This document shows, piece by piece, positions 1 to 9,560 of a DNA stretch of 64,000 nucleotides. The notes below the pieces were generated by a model. The model was not told the DNA's origin. It made no database searches and saw only the letters and a list, made by a program, of their open reading frames with translations. The stretch covers positions 372,001-436,000 of the forward strand of contig CAWUHX010000229.1 of assembly GCA_963922205.1 (NCBI GenBank), given 5' to 3'. The position numbers and the translations under genes are program-made. Source of the DNA: Romanomermis culicivorax. Taxonomy: Eukaryota > Nematoda > Enoplea > Mermithida > Mermithidae. Each line of letters begins with the position of its first letter. The first letter of the stretch is position 1.

Positions 1-541
1 CGAGTGGCAGTTTACAAAACATATTTTTGGCCACTGTTTGCCTATTTTTTGGTTATTTTGTTTGGTGAGCTTTGAAGTTAAATTGAGCACAAGGTGAGCT
101 AGGCCACAAGGTGAGCTCTGAATAGTTATGTGATACTTATGACCAAACAAATGTGAAAGCACTTTGAAAACATTTTTTACAGTTTTTTAGAGAAAGATTA
201 TTGTTTTTCGGACAATTTTTTGGATTTTTTTGCGCAAGTTACATATTGTTAAAACAAATAAATCATTGCCTTAATCTAAAAATTTAAAAATGATTAAAGT
301 AACACTCTAAAATTAGGGTGGTTTAAAAACTGTTTCATGAAAAGCTTTTTTCAATTTAGGGGCTAGGAATAGAAACCAGTTTTTGATTGTCGATGTACTA
401 TACAAATAGAGAAAAAAAATTCTGGCAAAAAAACATCATTACGTTCTACCATCTTTTTTCTATAGGAGAATTATAGGCAAAAATGCACTGTGATAGCTCA
501 GCAAAAAAATCAATGTGCTAAGGTTTTCATTTACGTTCAAG
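1..541. other. AT-rich DNA, no gene seen
   Basis: I see no coding signal here. A short direct repeat of the words CACAAGGTGAGCT occurs near 92-117. The 3' end (about 520-541) is pyrimidine-rich and could serve as a splice acceptor for the candidate exon that follows. Confidence 0.5.
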
Positions 542-659
542 GCCTATATATTTGACCTCCTGATCCTCAAGACCAATGGGCCAGAAGTCTTGGACCATGC
601 TTCCAATTTAATTGGCGAATTTGGTGTGGGACAATTTGTGAGGGCTATCGAGCAAAGAG
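542..659 (+). other. candidate internal exon, 39 codons, unrecognised
   Basis: A 118-base open stretch lies between an AG at 540-541 and a GTAAGC donor at 660. It reads as a hydrophobic then acidic peptide containing AYIFDLLILKTNG and, near the end, FVRAIEQR. The peptide looks like real protein (amphipathic, low in the K/F/N bias of random AT-rich frames), but I do not recognise the family and see no partner exons. It could be a fragment of a host gene or of a transposon. The boundaries are inferred from splice-like dinucleotides only. Confidence 0.3.
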
Positions 660-1937
660 GTAAGCAACTTCCATATATTATGTCCAATTCCTAGTGAATA
701 AAATTTGCGGTGCCACCTTGAACGAGATTTTACATTTATTAGAATATTACCTCAATCCAATGGTGCAAAGTTCAGGGACCAGCAGCATTATGCAATTTTG
801 TTACATGATGCAGATTTTTGAAATTTTGAACATTTGAAGGACTAGATGTTGTTCACATTCATTGACTTGGAAGAGTTCTTTATCACAGCTAATTCAGTGG
901 ATGCAAATACTTGACTCAAAAAAACAATCTGGAAGGTAGACAAGCAAATATTTGTGATTTTTTGGTGAGAGGGGTTTTCAACCATCAGAAAAAATTTGTT
1001 TCCCATTTGTTTCACTAAGATCAAAGCTATTCTTACATTGGATGAGGATTTGTCGGTGTGTTTATAAAACTTTGACACTAGCAATATCCAGTTACATGAA
1101 CAATGAGTACAAGTTATATGAAAATTTTGTGTAACCTTTTTTTCAAAATTTTTTTTTTTGTAAAATGTATTTCCATCTTTCATAGGCTTAGGTTTAGGCT
1201 CTGGCCTAGATTATGGCTGAATATTAGGAAGTGTAGACTAAGGCTTAGGCTATGGCTCAGATATTGGCCTAGAGTTAGACTTTGGTTAGACTCAGGCTGG
1301 AGCAGAGACTTATGCCCAGGTGTACATCCTGAGACAATGGGGTGCTTACCAAAAAATTTGACCATGAAAAAAGGATTTCTTGCTCTACATTTTTTTACGT
1401 CTTCTAATAATATCAATAACAATTATTTATTGTGATTTTATGATGCATTAAAAGCAAATAGAACAACAATGCAAATCATCCAAATGTCATTGATTAATGT
1501 TTTACCCGCCAATGTTCCAAAAATGGAACATATCTTTGAAAATTCATATAAAATCAAGGAATGCATATTTTTATATGCTTTTTTTCTAGCTTCTTTTCGA
1601 TATATTTATTATTTCTATGGTATATTTTGCTTATACACTCTTATAAACATCATCCTGGCACGTGAGTGTTAATTGGACGCTTATTACAAGTTTACACCTA
1701 CAGTAACATTACATCTCATAAATTCAGGATTGTGAAACTTTGTTGGCAAAACTGATTGTCATAGAGTTCTACTATACCTTAGCTTCGATAAAATAAATTT
1801 TTTTCGTGTTCTCACTCTTTCTGTTTGAAAGTTATAACTGTGCAAAGTTCGATGTTCGAAAAATGGAACGTTGGCATCTGCAGGGACTAAAATCAATTTT
1901 TTTTCAGATACAATTTTATAACTAAAATTGTTTTATA
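660..1937. other. non-coding stretch containing a degenerate hexamer tract
   Basis: No supported gene. The short open frames here overlap on both strands and have random-looking composition. The only structure I see is the TTAGGC-like tract listed separately at 1192-1300. Confidence 0.45.
1192..1300 (+). repeat. degenerate TTAGGC-like hexamer tract
   Basis: About 110 bases are dominated by variants of TTAGGC, TTAGGT, TATGGC, CTAGAT and TTAGAC, for example AGGCTTAGGTTTAGGCTC at the start and AAGGCTTAGGCTATGGC near 1233. TTAGGC is the telomere repeat of many nematodes, while TTAGG and TTAGGG are used by arthropods and most other animals. The tract is too diverged to be an active telomere. It may be an old interstitial telomeric block or just a local simple repeat. 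Confidence 0.4.
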
Positions 1938-2449
1938 ATGCCTGTGAGATGTTTTCTAACATTAGATCAATCGATTGCAGCTGTTACAGAAGGCGAATAT
2001 GAAGGCGAGGCTGAAATTGCAATTTTACCTCCAGTTGATATGCTTGATGTATCTGACGTTGAAGATATTGATGAAAATGCATTGGAGGAAGTTGATCCTG
2101 CCAATGTTTGTGGTGAACTTGACGTGCTCATGATGGAATCAGTTACAGAAAGTGACGACGACGTGCCTCTTGCACATTTTGATAAGCGCCCAAAGGTCTG
2201 ATGTCGGTGGTTATTATCTTACTAAAAACTTATTGTTTCAATATTTCAGTTGGGTACATAGGAAAATGACGTGCATTATGAAACCCTGTTGGATCAAAGT
2301 TGTCCATTACCATTAGCTGATTCACATCCTGAGCTCATTCATATGACACCGTTTGAGCTCTTTATGAAATTTATTTCTCTGGAGCTGATGGAACATCTAG
2401 GGGATATGACCAACCTCTACGTTGAACGAAACAGAGGCCATGGCAAATG
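1938..2449 (+). pseudogene. piggyBac-type transposase, N-terminal part (two exons)
   Basis: The first frame (1938-2201) begins with ATG and is strongly acidic, with DVSDVEDIDE, a PANVCGEL stretch and a second acid run ending DDDVPL. This is the layout of the N-terminal region of piggyBac-derived (PGBD) proteins. A donor near 2195 and an acceptor near 2250 would join it to a second block (2251-2449) containing HMTPFELFMKF, LELMEHL and MTNLYVERNRG, matching the family's block just ahead of the DDD catalytic core. That block has an in-frame TAG at its start and ends in TGA. I cannot find the catalytic core downstream. The call rests on remembered family patterns. Confidence 0.5.
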
Positions 2450-3220
2450 ATCAAGAACGATTTTCTTGGCCAAACTCAAAGCTAAAGATTGTAAAGCTTT
2501 CGGCCAAAACCTACTTTCACCTGTGAGAAGAAAATAGACACCCAAATCAACCACCTGGGTGGCGATGATAGCCATTTTAATTTGGTTTTGATGAAGGGCT
2601 GAGCACTGGTCTAGACTCCAGTAGTCATCCCACATCAAAATTTTACTCTCTTGGTGTGTGCCAAAAAATAAAGAAAATAAGTGGTTAAGAGATGAACCAC
2701 TACACTTTTTTGTTACATCACGGTGTCCAACAAGCTGGGGAAAGCCAAGGGGCTGTTCAGGCTGCCCTTCATAAAAATAGGCAATGTCAAAAACAGATTT
2801 AGTTTTTTTCAAAATATTTGAACGAATCCAAATATCATGGTGCTGCTGGTATGGAGACAAACCATAGAAAAAATTGATGATCTTCAGATCTTTGAGAAAA
2901 TGGAAGAAGTAAATATTACCCAGTATTTCTTTTTTGAAAATAGAATAAGGAATGATTATCGTTTTTTTAGCGGAAAAGATTGATAACACAATGGTCTGCA
3001 AAGTGTAGATTGTGTGAATGGAATTACTCACTTCCACGAAATTTTCCTCTCCAAAACCAATTGGGACAATTGACACGATTGGTAAATTGGCTGGGTCATC
3101 GAAAAAATCGTCCAGCACTCTTATTTCATTCAAAAAAATTATGGACGCTAAATGTGTAGACGATATGGCCATAATCGAGGTTTGAAATTCCTGGGGTGAA
3201 TCCAAATTTTTCTCCCACAA
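2417..3220 (-). CDS. uncharacterised 267-codon open frame
   Basis: This is an uninterrupted 267-codon frame starting at an ATG, long for DNA of this composition. The product would be rich in I, L, F and S, with a central run around residues 85-120 of hydrophobic and lysine residues, then a more polar C-terminal half containing DDYWSLDQCS. I see no signal peptide, no convincing membrane segment and no motif I know. Its 3' end overlaps the piggyBac-like second block on the opposite strand by about 30 bases. It may be a real exon, a domesticated fragment, or a chance antisense frame over decayed transposase. Confidence 0.3.
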   Translation of the reverse strand: MWEKNLDSPQEFQTSIMAISSTHLASIIFLNEIRVLDDFFDDPANLPIVSIVPIGFGEENFVEVSNSIHTIYTLQTIVLSIFSAKKTIIIPYSIFKKEILGNIYFFHFLKDLKIINFFYGLSPYQQHHDIWIRSNILKKTKSVFDIAYFYEGQPEQPLGFPQLVGHRDVTKKCSGSSLNHLFSLFFGTHQESKILMWDDYWSLDQCSALHQNQIKMAIIATQVVDLGVYFLLTGESRFWPKALQSLALSLAKKIVLDHLPWPLFRST

Positions 3221-3600
3221 TAACTGCCAATTAATATCATTGCCAAATGGGAGTTTGTCTTGTGGAAGACGATAATCTAATTTAAAAACAAAAAGAATTT
3301 ACAATTAACAATTCTGCAAAATAAAATGATTTTTTTTCAATTCCATTCAGTGCAATAAATGGGGTTAACTGTAATTGGTGTCCAAGAGTTTGTAAGGGTT
3401 TACAGTGATTTTCAAAGCTCGAAATCTGTCAAAGCATTGAGAACACTTGTCACTTCATTCCAAGTTTAATTCCATGTCATTCTGCTTTAGTTCCTCAAAG
3501 TAGCTTTCAGCCTCTTTAATTTTCAAATCTAGTCTGGTTCTATCTGGAAGATGACCTTTTTCCACTGAATAAGATATGAGCTATTCATGTTTGACAAGGA
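3221..3600. other. no gene seen
   Basis: AT-rich DNA between the 267-codon frame and the integrase remnant of gypsy copy A. If copy A kept a 3' LTR it should lie near here, but I found no LTR pair. Confidence 0.4.
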
Positions 3601-4340
3601 CTATTCTTCCAGTCCCAAATAACTGTACTGCAAACACATTTTCCTCAATATCGGATACTGAAGCTTGGTTTCCTCTGGACACAGTACATATCCAGCTCTG
3701 AGTAACCCATTTACACTCTTTACAATTACTGGGTCACCAACTCTACCACCATTTTCTGTAATAATGGGGCGATTGAATTGATAATTCTCAGTCAGATCAT
3801 GACTTTCATTTGTGACTGGATCAGCAGTGTCCTCATGCAGAAAACTTTCATTTGTAGAGTTTTCTAGGACACGATTTTGCTTCTCTTCATTTCCTGTTTC
3901 TCGTTCATAGTAAAGTCTCAATTGATTAGCCTGAACTGTTCATTCAGGTCCATGGCTATTCATGGATCTGATTTCTAGTCGAGAGAAGTTGGATTAGCTA
4001 CAACTCTGTATGGTCCAATCCAATGTGGCGATAGTTTACCTTCCACACCTTTAGTTTTTCTGTTATTGATAAGCCTATATCATATTTGACTTTAGCCTTC
4101 ATATCATAGTTTCGTTTCTGCTGGGCTTCAGCTTTTCCTAAGGCCTGCTGAGCAAGTTTCTGTGACAGGTATAACCACTTTCTCAGTTCCATTTTCAATT
4201 TTATAAGGAGCACAATCTTTTACCAGGAACCCAGTTCCCTGCATGCCAGTTTCGTATAAATTAACCAATTCCCCACAATAATCATCTGATTTTTATAATT
4301 TAGGTAAATCAATCACATAATCATTAATTCTAAATGTCAG
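3601..4340 (-). pseudogene. Ty3/gypsy integrase C-terminal region (copy A)
   Basis: Reading right to left, the frame at 4213-3998 has the typical integrase tail: a helical region [17 protein letters not shown], then KAKVKYDIG and a [13 protein letters not shown] block equivalent to the GPY/F-like module that follows the DDE core. A further acidic frame (3921-3601) holds the variable tail, including GDPVIVKSVNGL. The zinc-binding HHCC domain and the DDE catalytic core are absent; the sequence passes almost directly from RNase H to this tail, so an internal deletion of roughly 1 kb is likely. Stops and frameshifts separate the blocks, so it is dead. Confidence 0.75.
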
Positions 4341-5033
4341 ATTTATGTTAAACATTCTATTTTCATTGATATCAAAGTATCTGGTCTCCTTCATATTAGA
4401 TAGACGCGAAAGACCATCTGGATTCTTATTTCCAGAACCTTTCCTTGGATTGATAATCAACTTTACATCTGCTAAGGCTAGACCCCATCATGCTATGCGT
4501 GGTGAAGGATTTGTTTTTTGCAATACTGCATTAACAGCTGTGTGGTCAGTTTCCACAACTATTTCATGTTCATAGAGATAGAGCCCAAAGTACTTCACAT
4601 ACTCGACCACTGCCAGTGTTTCCAGTTCTGTAATAGGACAGTTTTTCTCGGCAGGCTGCATAGGCAACAGGTTGTTCCTTACCATGATTTCCAATTTGAC
4701 TCAAGACAGCCCCTATGCCTTCAATTGAAGCATCTGTTTGAAAGATAAAAGGCTTTTGAAAATCCGGGTGCCTCAAAATTGGGGGGGGGGGCTTATCAAC
4801 CTTTCCTTTAACTTTAAAAAAACTTTTTCATGCCCATCCCCCCAGGAAAATTTCCCATTTTTGCATAGAAGCAATGACAGAAGCTTCATTATTTGAGCAC
4901 ATCCAGGTATAAACTTTCTCTAATAGGATATCAATCCTTAGAAATGACTACCATTTCCACATTTCTTGGTCTCTGTAATTGCTTTATGGCTTCCAGCTTT
5001 TTGGCATCCGGAAAAATACCATCAGCTGTCATC
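4341..5033 (-). pseudogene. Ty3/gypsy RT thumb and RNase H (copy A)
   Basis: On the minus strand the blocks are, in order, TADGIFPDAKKLEAI (RT thumb), [11 protein letters not shown] (connection), [15 protein letters not shown] (start of RNase H, with the first catalytic Asp in QTDAS), [38 protein letters not shown] (second Asp) and ending ARWGLALADV. Several frame changes are needed. A ten-base G run near 4781-4790 lies inside. The block is the continuation of the RT palm at 5863-6298; the two are separated only by the inserted LTR. Confidence 0.8.
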
Positions 5034-5037
5034 ACAT

Positions 5038-5858
5038 TGTAACATACATGCTGAATGTAATGTACATGCTGAAGCATTAATGTAAATACAGATTGTACAG
5101 TATGTGATATTCATTTATTAAATATAATTTCATTTATTAATCTATCGTCTCAAGGGTGTCTGGAATTCACACCCAAAATATTCCCATAAATTCATGTGAA
5201 GCACTTTGTTTTGATCATCCCACACCCCATTGACCCAATTAAAGACCGACATAATTATTTGCACATTGGCACCTGGCCCTCGTAATGCACATGAGAATAT
5301 ACATTCCATGAGTACAATAATTCCCACCAGACGCATAAACACACCTGCCCATGTAGAAAGTACAGAAATCCCGACCCAGACAGAAGATTTAGGAGGAATG
5401 CATGAAAAACCGAAAAATACATGAAAAACTAAAAAACGTAGGCCACAAAGCATACTGTAGATTAAAAGGCATGTAAGGGTGGAAATTAGGAGTAAATTAA
5501 AGCAAGAGGCATGGCGAAAGAAGCATACAGTAGGCGGAAACAGGTAAGCGAAGCAGCGATTGGTTAGGCGAAGGGGACCTCCCACGATGCGAGGGTGTGG
5601 ATCAAAGAAGTGATATAAAAGACAAGAAAAGGGGGGAAAAAGACAGATTTTTATGTAGATTTTGATTTAGTTGTTGATGTATTTTTATGCAACCCTGAAT
5701 CGTAGTTTATTGTGACCCATTCCTGAATTTATCGACGAGGAAAGCAATTGTCGATTTTGTGTTTCTTTTATCGTGGTTGTTTTAGTATCTCGTCCCATTT
5801 GTCTGCCGACCTCTCCTTTAGGATCGAGTAAAGTACAGTAGAGAAACTGGTCGTTACA
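5038..5858 (+). mobile_element. solo LTR inserted in gypsy RT
   Basis: The 821-bp block starts TGTAACATACATG and ends GTCGTTACA, so it has TG...CA ends with the inverted hexamer TGTAAC/GTTACA. It is flanked by a perfect 4-bp duplication ACAT (5034-5037 and 5859-5862). Removing the block and one ACAT restores a continuous RT reading frame on the minus strand at the conserved position between the palm and thumb, which is strong proof of insertion. The block has no coding content; a 147-codon minus-strand open frame inside it is incidental. A TATA-like word lies at 5614. A diverged inverted copy is at about 34880-35590. The parent retrotransposon family is unknown. Confidence 0.85.
5614..5620 (+). 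promoter_or_regulatory. TATA-like box in solo LTR
   Basis: TATAAAA within the LTR, about 245 bases before its 3' end, is well placed for a U3 promoter if the LTR is read on the plus strand. No transcription evidence is available. Confidence 0.35.
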
Positions 5859-5862
5859 ACAT

Positions 5863-6298
5863 GACCAAGGTATTCTGTGAATTCAAAACTAAATTTACAT
5901 TTATTTAATTGTAGTTTGGTTTTACCAAAAGCCAGTCTTCAAAGAAGCTGATCCAACCGTTCAACCATTTCTTGATGTGTCTTTGCTAACATAAGGACAT
6001 CATCCAGATATACTAAGCATATATTTCACTACAACCCAGACAGTAGCACATCCATCAATCTCTGAAATGATGCTGGTGCATTGCACAAGCCAAATGGTAA
6101 ATTCATAGAGTCCTATAGGTGTAGAAAAAGCTGTTTTTCTTTATTAATTTCCCCAATCAGTATCGACCTGGTAAACAAATGGTAAATTCATAGAGTCCTA
6201 TAGGTGTAGAAAAAGCTGTTTTTCTTTATTAATTTCCTCAATCAGTATCAACCAATAGGCATTTGCCTGGTCAAGAGTGTAAAATATTTCATCCCATT
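5863..6298 (-). pseudogene. Ty3/gypsy RT palm (copy A)
   Basis: The minus strand carries the central RT blocks: FTLLDQANAYW near 6270, STPIGLYEF, an LCNAPASFQRLMD-type block near 6070, and the catalytic YLDDVLMLAKTHQEM near 6010-5960, followed by LDQLL and KCKFSFEFTEYLG up to the LTR junction. It is broken by frameshifts and by an internal tandem duplication (6092-6250). The active-site YxDD is intact. Confidence 0.8.
6092..6250. repeat. 86-bp-spaced tandem duplication inside RT
   Basis: A segment starting AAATGGTAAATTCATAGAG at 6092 recurs at 6178 and matches for about 73 bases. It duplicates the RT block encoding STPIGLYEF, so it arose after the element lost function. Confidence 0.85.
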
Positions 6299-7270
6299 CT
6301 ATGTATCAAGTGTATCATCAATTCTAGGTAAGGGGTATACATTTTTCTTTGTCACTTTGATAAGACCTCCATCTTTTTTTCTTACCAGTACTACATTAGT
6401 AGACCATGGGGATTGACTTGAGCGGATTACTCCTGCCTGTGCCAATTTGTTGACTTCTTCAATGATGATCTCTTTTTCTTTGGGTGATGTCTGAAATGGA
6501 AACTGTCTTATTGGATGACTATCCGCAGTGTGAATCTTATGTGTTATCAACTCAGTGTCTCCAGTGTCCATATCCTTGATTGCATAGAGACTTGGATACT
6601 TCACTAAAACCTCAACAATATCATTCTTTTCTTTTTGTGTTAATTTATGTGAAATTTGAGCTTTTTGAGCTATCAATTTCTTTACTGCGTATCTGTGTAA
6701 GTTCCCCAGTGAGACAATACCACTTGCTGTGGATTCCTCATTTAGTGCCAATACTTTCCCAATGTGCATACCTTTGTACATTTTGATGGGATGCGGGTTG
6801 GGATTCATCAGCTGAATGGGAATTCTCTGTTCCACAACATTGAAAATAGCAGATGCAGCATATAATTTATCACCCATTACTTCTTTTGGTTCAAAGTGTA
6901 CATGACAAACGTTATTATACACACTAGAAACATAACCATACACAACAGCTAAGCTTCGTGGTTGGATTATTTCTGTATCAGTCAAAATAACTGAACTTTG
7001 TTTCTCTGGCCGATAAAACATTACTCCCTCACATGGTACATGCTCATTTTTAAATCTAATGGTTGCATTTTCGTTATGAAACTACACTGTTTTAAATCTA
7101 AACAAAAAATTTGTACCCAGTATTAAATCAGATGTGCATTTTTCTTGCAGGTGCATCACAATGGTTTCATAAACCTCTTCAGTTTGAGTTGTAAGCATGG
7201 TTTCACCCTCAATTTTTATGTGACCCGAGTTGGCAGCCATCCGCCCTACGTATTAAATTTATCATCCCTG
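6299..7270 (-). pseudogene. Ty3/gypsy protease end, linker and RT start (copy A)
   Basis: A clean 240-codon frame (7021-6299) carries the pol linker, with YPSLYAI, an IHTADSHPIRQFPF block, [16 protein letters not shown] and KKNVYPLPRIDD, the conserved start of the RT fingers. Upstream, outside the first ATG, the frame extends into the protease C-terminus (a DLILGTNFLFRF block near 7110) and an AANSG block near 7240. The catalytic D-S/T-G is missing because homology stops near 7270. It aligns block for block with the element at 62.9-64.0 kb, but the LCIDFRSLN motif present there is deleted here between KKDGG and VTKKN. Confidence 0.85.
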
Positions 7271-8431
7271 ATATTCTCCCAACCATTTTCCTTCAGTAGG
7301 TTATTTTTGTTGTTTTTTGATGGGGATTCCAGAAATAAAACTTTTATGGTCGATTTGGATGACGGATTTCTAAACAAATTTTTTTACAGTTATGGAAATA
7401 GGCTTGACCAAACAATATATTTTTGTACAACATGGGAAAAAACTGAAAGTCTAACAAAATCTGTACAATGCAATTGATTTCTATTTAAATAATAGTTTCT
7501 GGCATAAATCTTCAGATTGTGTTTAAGTTGGATATTGCTAGCCCATAAAGAAATTAGATTTAATTATCAGGCTGATTTTTTCTCAATTTCGACTGCTGTC
7601 TTTCACCAAAAAGACAAGCATTGGAAAAATCTTTGAGTGCATGGCTGTTCTTCTCTTACTACTACCTCTGCAGTAGGATAATATTTGTTGGTGGGGGAAC
7701 ATGAGGCATTTTTTAGAATCAACAGCCAAAGATTTGCTAAAGGAAATTTCATAGAAAAGTGGAGAGAAACAAAATTCCAGAAAAATCAGAACAACAATAA
7801 AAAAATCAAAATTATAATATCTAGTACAAATGCACAATAAAGTCTACATTTTGATGATGAAAATATCTATAAGACAATGTATGGTCTTCTGCACTGCATC
7901 TAATGAATGACATTGTATGTGGTATCAGTGTTGATGACCATTTGCACCATTTGGCCTGATTTGATCTTTAGAACGTTTTTCTAGAATCATGATGGCATTT
8001 AGCCAAAATGGCAGAGATCAAATGTATCCTTGGTTCAGTTTGTAGTTCAGTCCAACTTGTTCAGTTTGTAGTTCAGTCCAACTCATCCTCGGTTCTGATC
8101 AGTAAATCTGTGCAGTATCATCAGTTCATCTGGTTCATCATTTAGTCGATTTAGCCTCATTAGTTTGATTATTTTTATTTACTTATTTATTTTCATATTA
8201 TTATATCAATAAATATGTACCACCCGCAGTACACAAAGAACCACTTTATGCAATATCTATATCCAAGTATGTACTAGTGTATATTAAATTTAATAAGTTT
8301 CAAATAAATCTTAAAAGTACAAATCCACCTGTTAAACTACCCAAGGACATAAGTATTCAGGGGCCAAATACCTGCATATCAAAATTGTGTTATCTCTACA
8401 ATACTCCTACCTAGTTTTCTTTCAAAGAACA
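7271..8431. other. no gene seen; short tandem duplication
   Basis: No supported coding sequence. A 26-bp unit beginning GTTCAGTTTGTAGTTCAG is present twice in tandem (8033-8058 and 8059-8083). The region marks the 5' truncation of gypsy copy A, so envelope and gag are not recognisable here. Confidence 0.45.
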
Positions 8432-8456
8432 TAGACCCTGACAAAGTCGGCGAGGC
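8432..8456 (+). other. LTR-end/leader-like motif shared with the 58.8-kb element
   Basis: ACCCTGACAAAGTCGGCGAGG here resembles CCCCTGACAAAATATGGCGAGG at 58826-58846, the junction I read as LTR end plus primer-binding site. No gag follows, so it may be a relic of a related LTR. Confidence 0.35.
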
Positions 8457-9148
8457 TGCAAATTGTAAGGCCTCCAAAGAGAAGAATACATTCTTCTGAT
8501 TATATTTTGAATCTAATTCATTTTTCTCTGCTTTAGTATGGTTATACTATTGCTATCCATATAACAGCTAGTCAATAAACTCCATATCCTTATGTTATTG
8601 CACCCTCATCAAAACTAAGTTATTCAAATTTTATATTCCGAATACACCAGCATTGACATTGCATGAGGTGCAGACTAATCTAGATTTGCTGCCAGAACAT
8701 GTCTGTCAAGAGGTAGTGTCACATTTTGATCAATTCAGCAACATCATGTTATTCCATTTCATGTTATTTTTTATTATTTTTGATTATTTTGTGATTTTTG
8801 TGATGTAACTTTGTTTTTGTACATGCATTTGGCATATCATTTACAGTATACCTATTGGTTGAGTTCTTCAAAGAGCACTCCTTGCTCACAGCTATTTTCG
8901 TCCCATCACATGCCCTTGTGTCAAAAAATCAAGTGCCACTCTTACTGACACAAGGGAATAGCTGTAGAAATTTCTGCTAAAGAGGTTCATATGTTTTGGA
9001 CAGGCACCAAGTTGGCCTCAATGCTGAGTGTCTTTGGACCAGGCAGGTGCCTGTGTGCACACAGGCCCTTCATTGCGAAGACACCTTTGCAGGCATCGGC
9101 CTAGACATCATCAACTCCCCCACCCCTAGTTTCACAGTACACATTCAA

Positions 9149-9264
9149 GTGGGCCATGCACAGGATTTTTTCATGGGGGGAGGCAGACTGATTTTTTTTT
9201 ACTGAATAGCCCCAAAAAATGTGGGGGATGCTGCCCCCCCCCACCCACTTTGTGCATGGCCCTG
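9149..9264 (+). mobile_element. hAT-like MITE, copy 1
   Basis: The left end GGGCCATGCACAGG mirrors the right end GTGCATGGCCCTG, with G- and C-runs inside. The same layout and internal words (TTTTTTCATGGGG, ACTGAAT.GCCCC) recur at 29570-29735, which has an 8-bp target duplication. No target duplication is visible here and the left-most CA is changed. Confidence 0.65.
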
Positions 9265-9500
9265 TGCATATACAATCTATCTAAGGGCAATGATGCAGGT
9301 GGTGATGTTTTTTTTTTAGTCAGTGGCACAAAAAATTTTTTTCTACTAGAAACATACTGGAAACTGTGGAAAAGTTTTAGGTCAAAAGTTTGACAAAAAG
9401 TTGATGTTTAATGCATAATTTTTTTGCAGAAATCCTGCTCTACCTATTTTTCAGCTAACCATGTCGATGAGATGAGGAAAAACTGTGCAAGAAAACAGCT

Positions 9501-9560
9501 CAAAAAGGAAGGGAATGCTGAGAAAATTTACAAAAAGGAAGGGAATGCTGAGAAAATTTA
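9501..9560. repeat. exact 30-bp tandem duplication
   Basis: CAAAAAGGAAGGGAATGCTG plus ten more bases occurs at 9501-9530 and again at 9531-9560. Confidence 0.9.

Noticed and set aside
1192..1300. True telomere or chromosome end
   Set aside because: The hexamers are too diverged, the tract is only about 110 bases, and unrelated sequence continues on both sides.
5142..5585. 147-codon minus-strand open frame
   Set aside because: It is wholly inside the solo LTR, has no protein family character and the second LTR copy does not conserve the frame.
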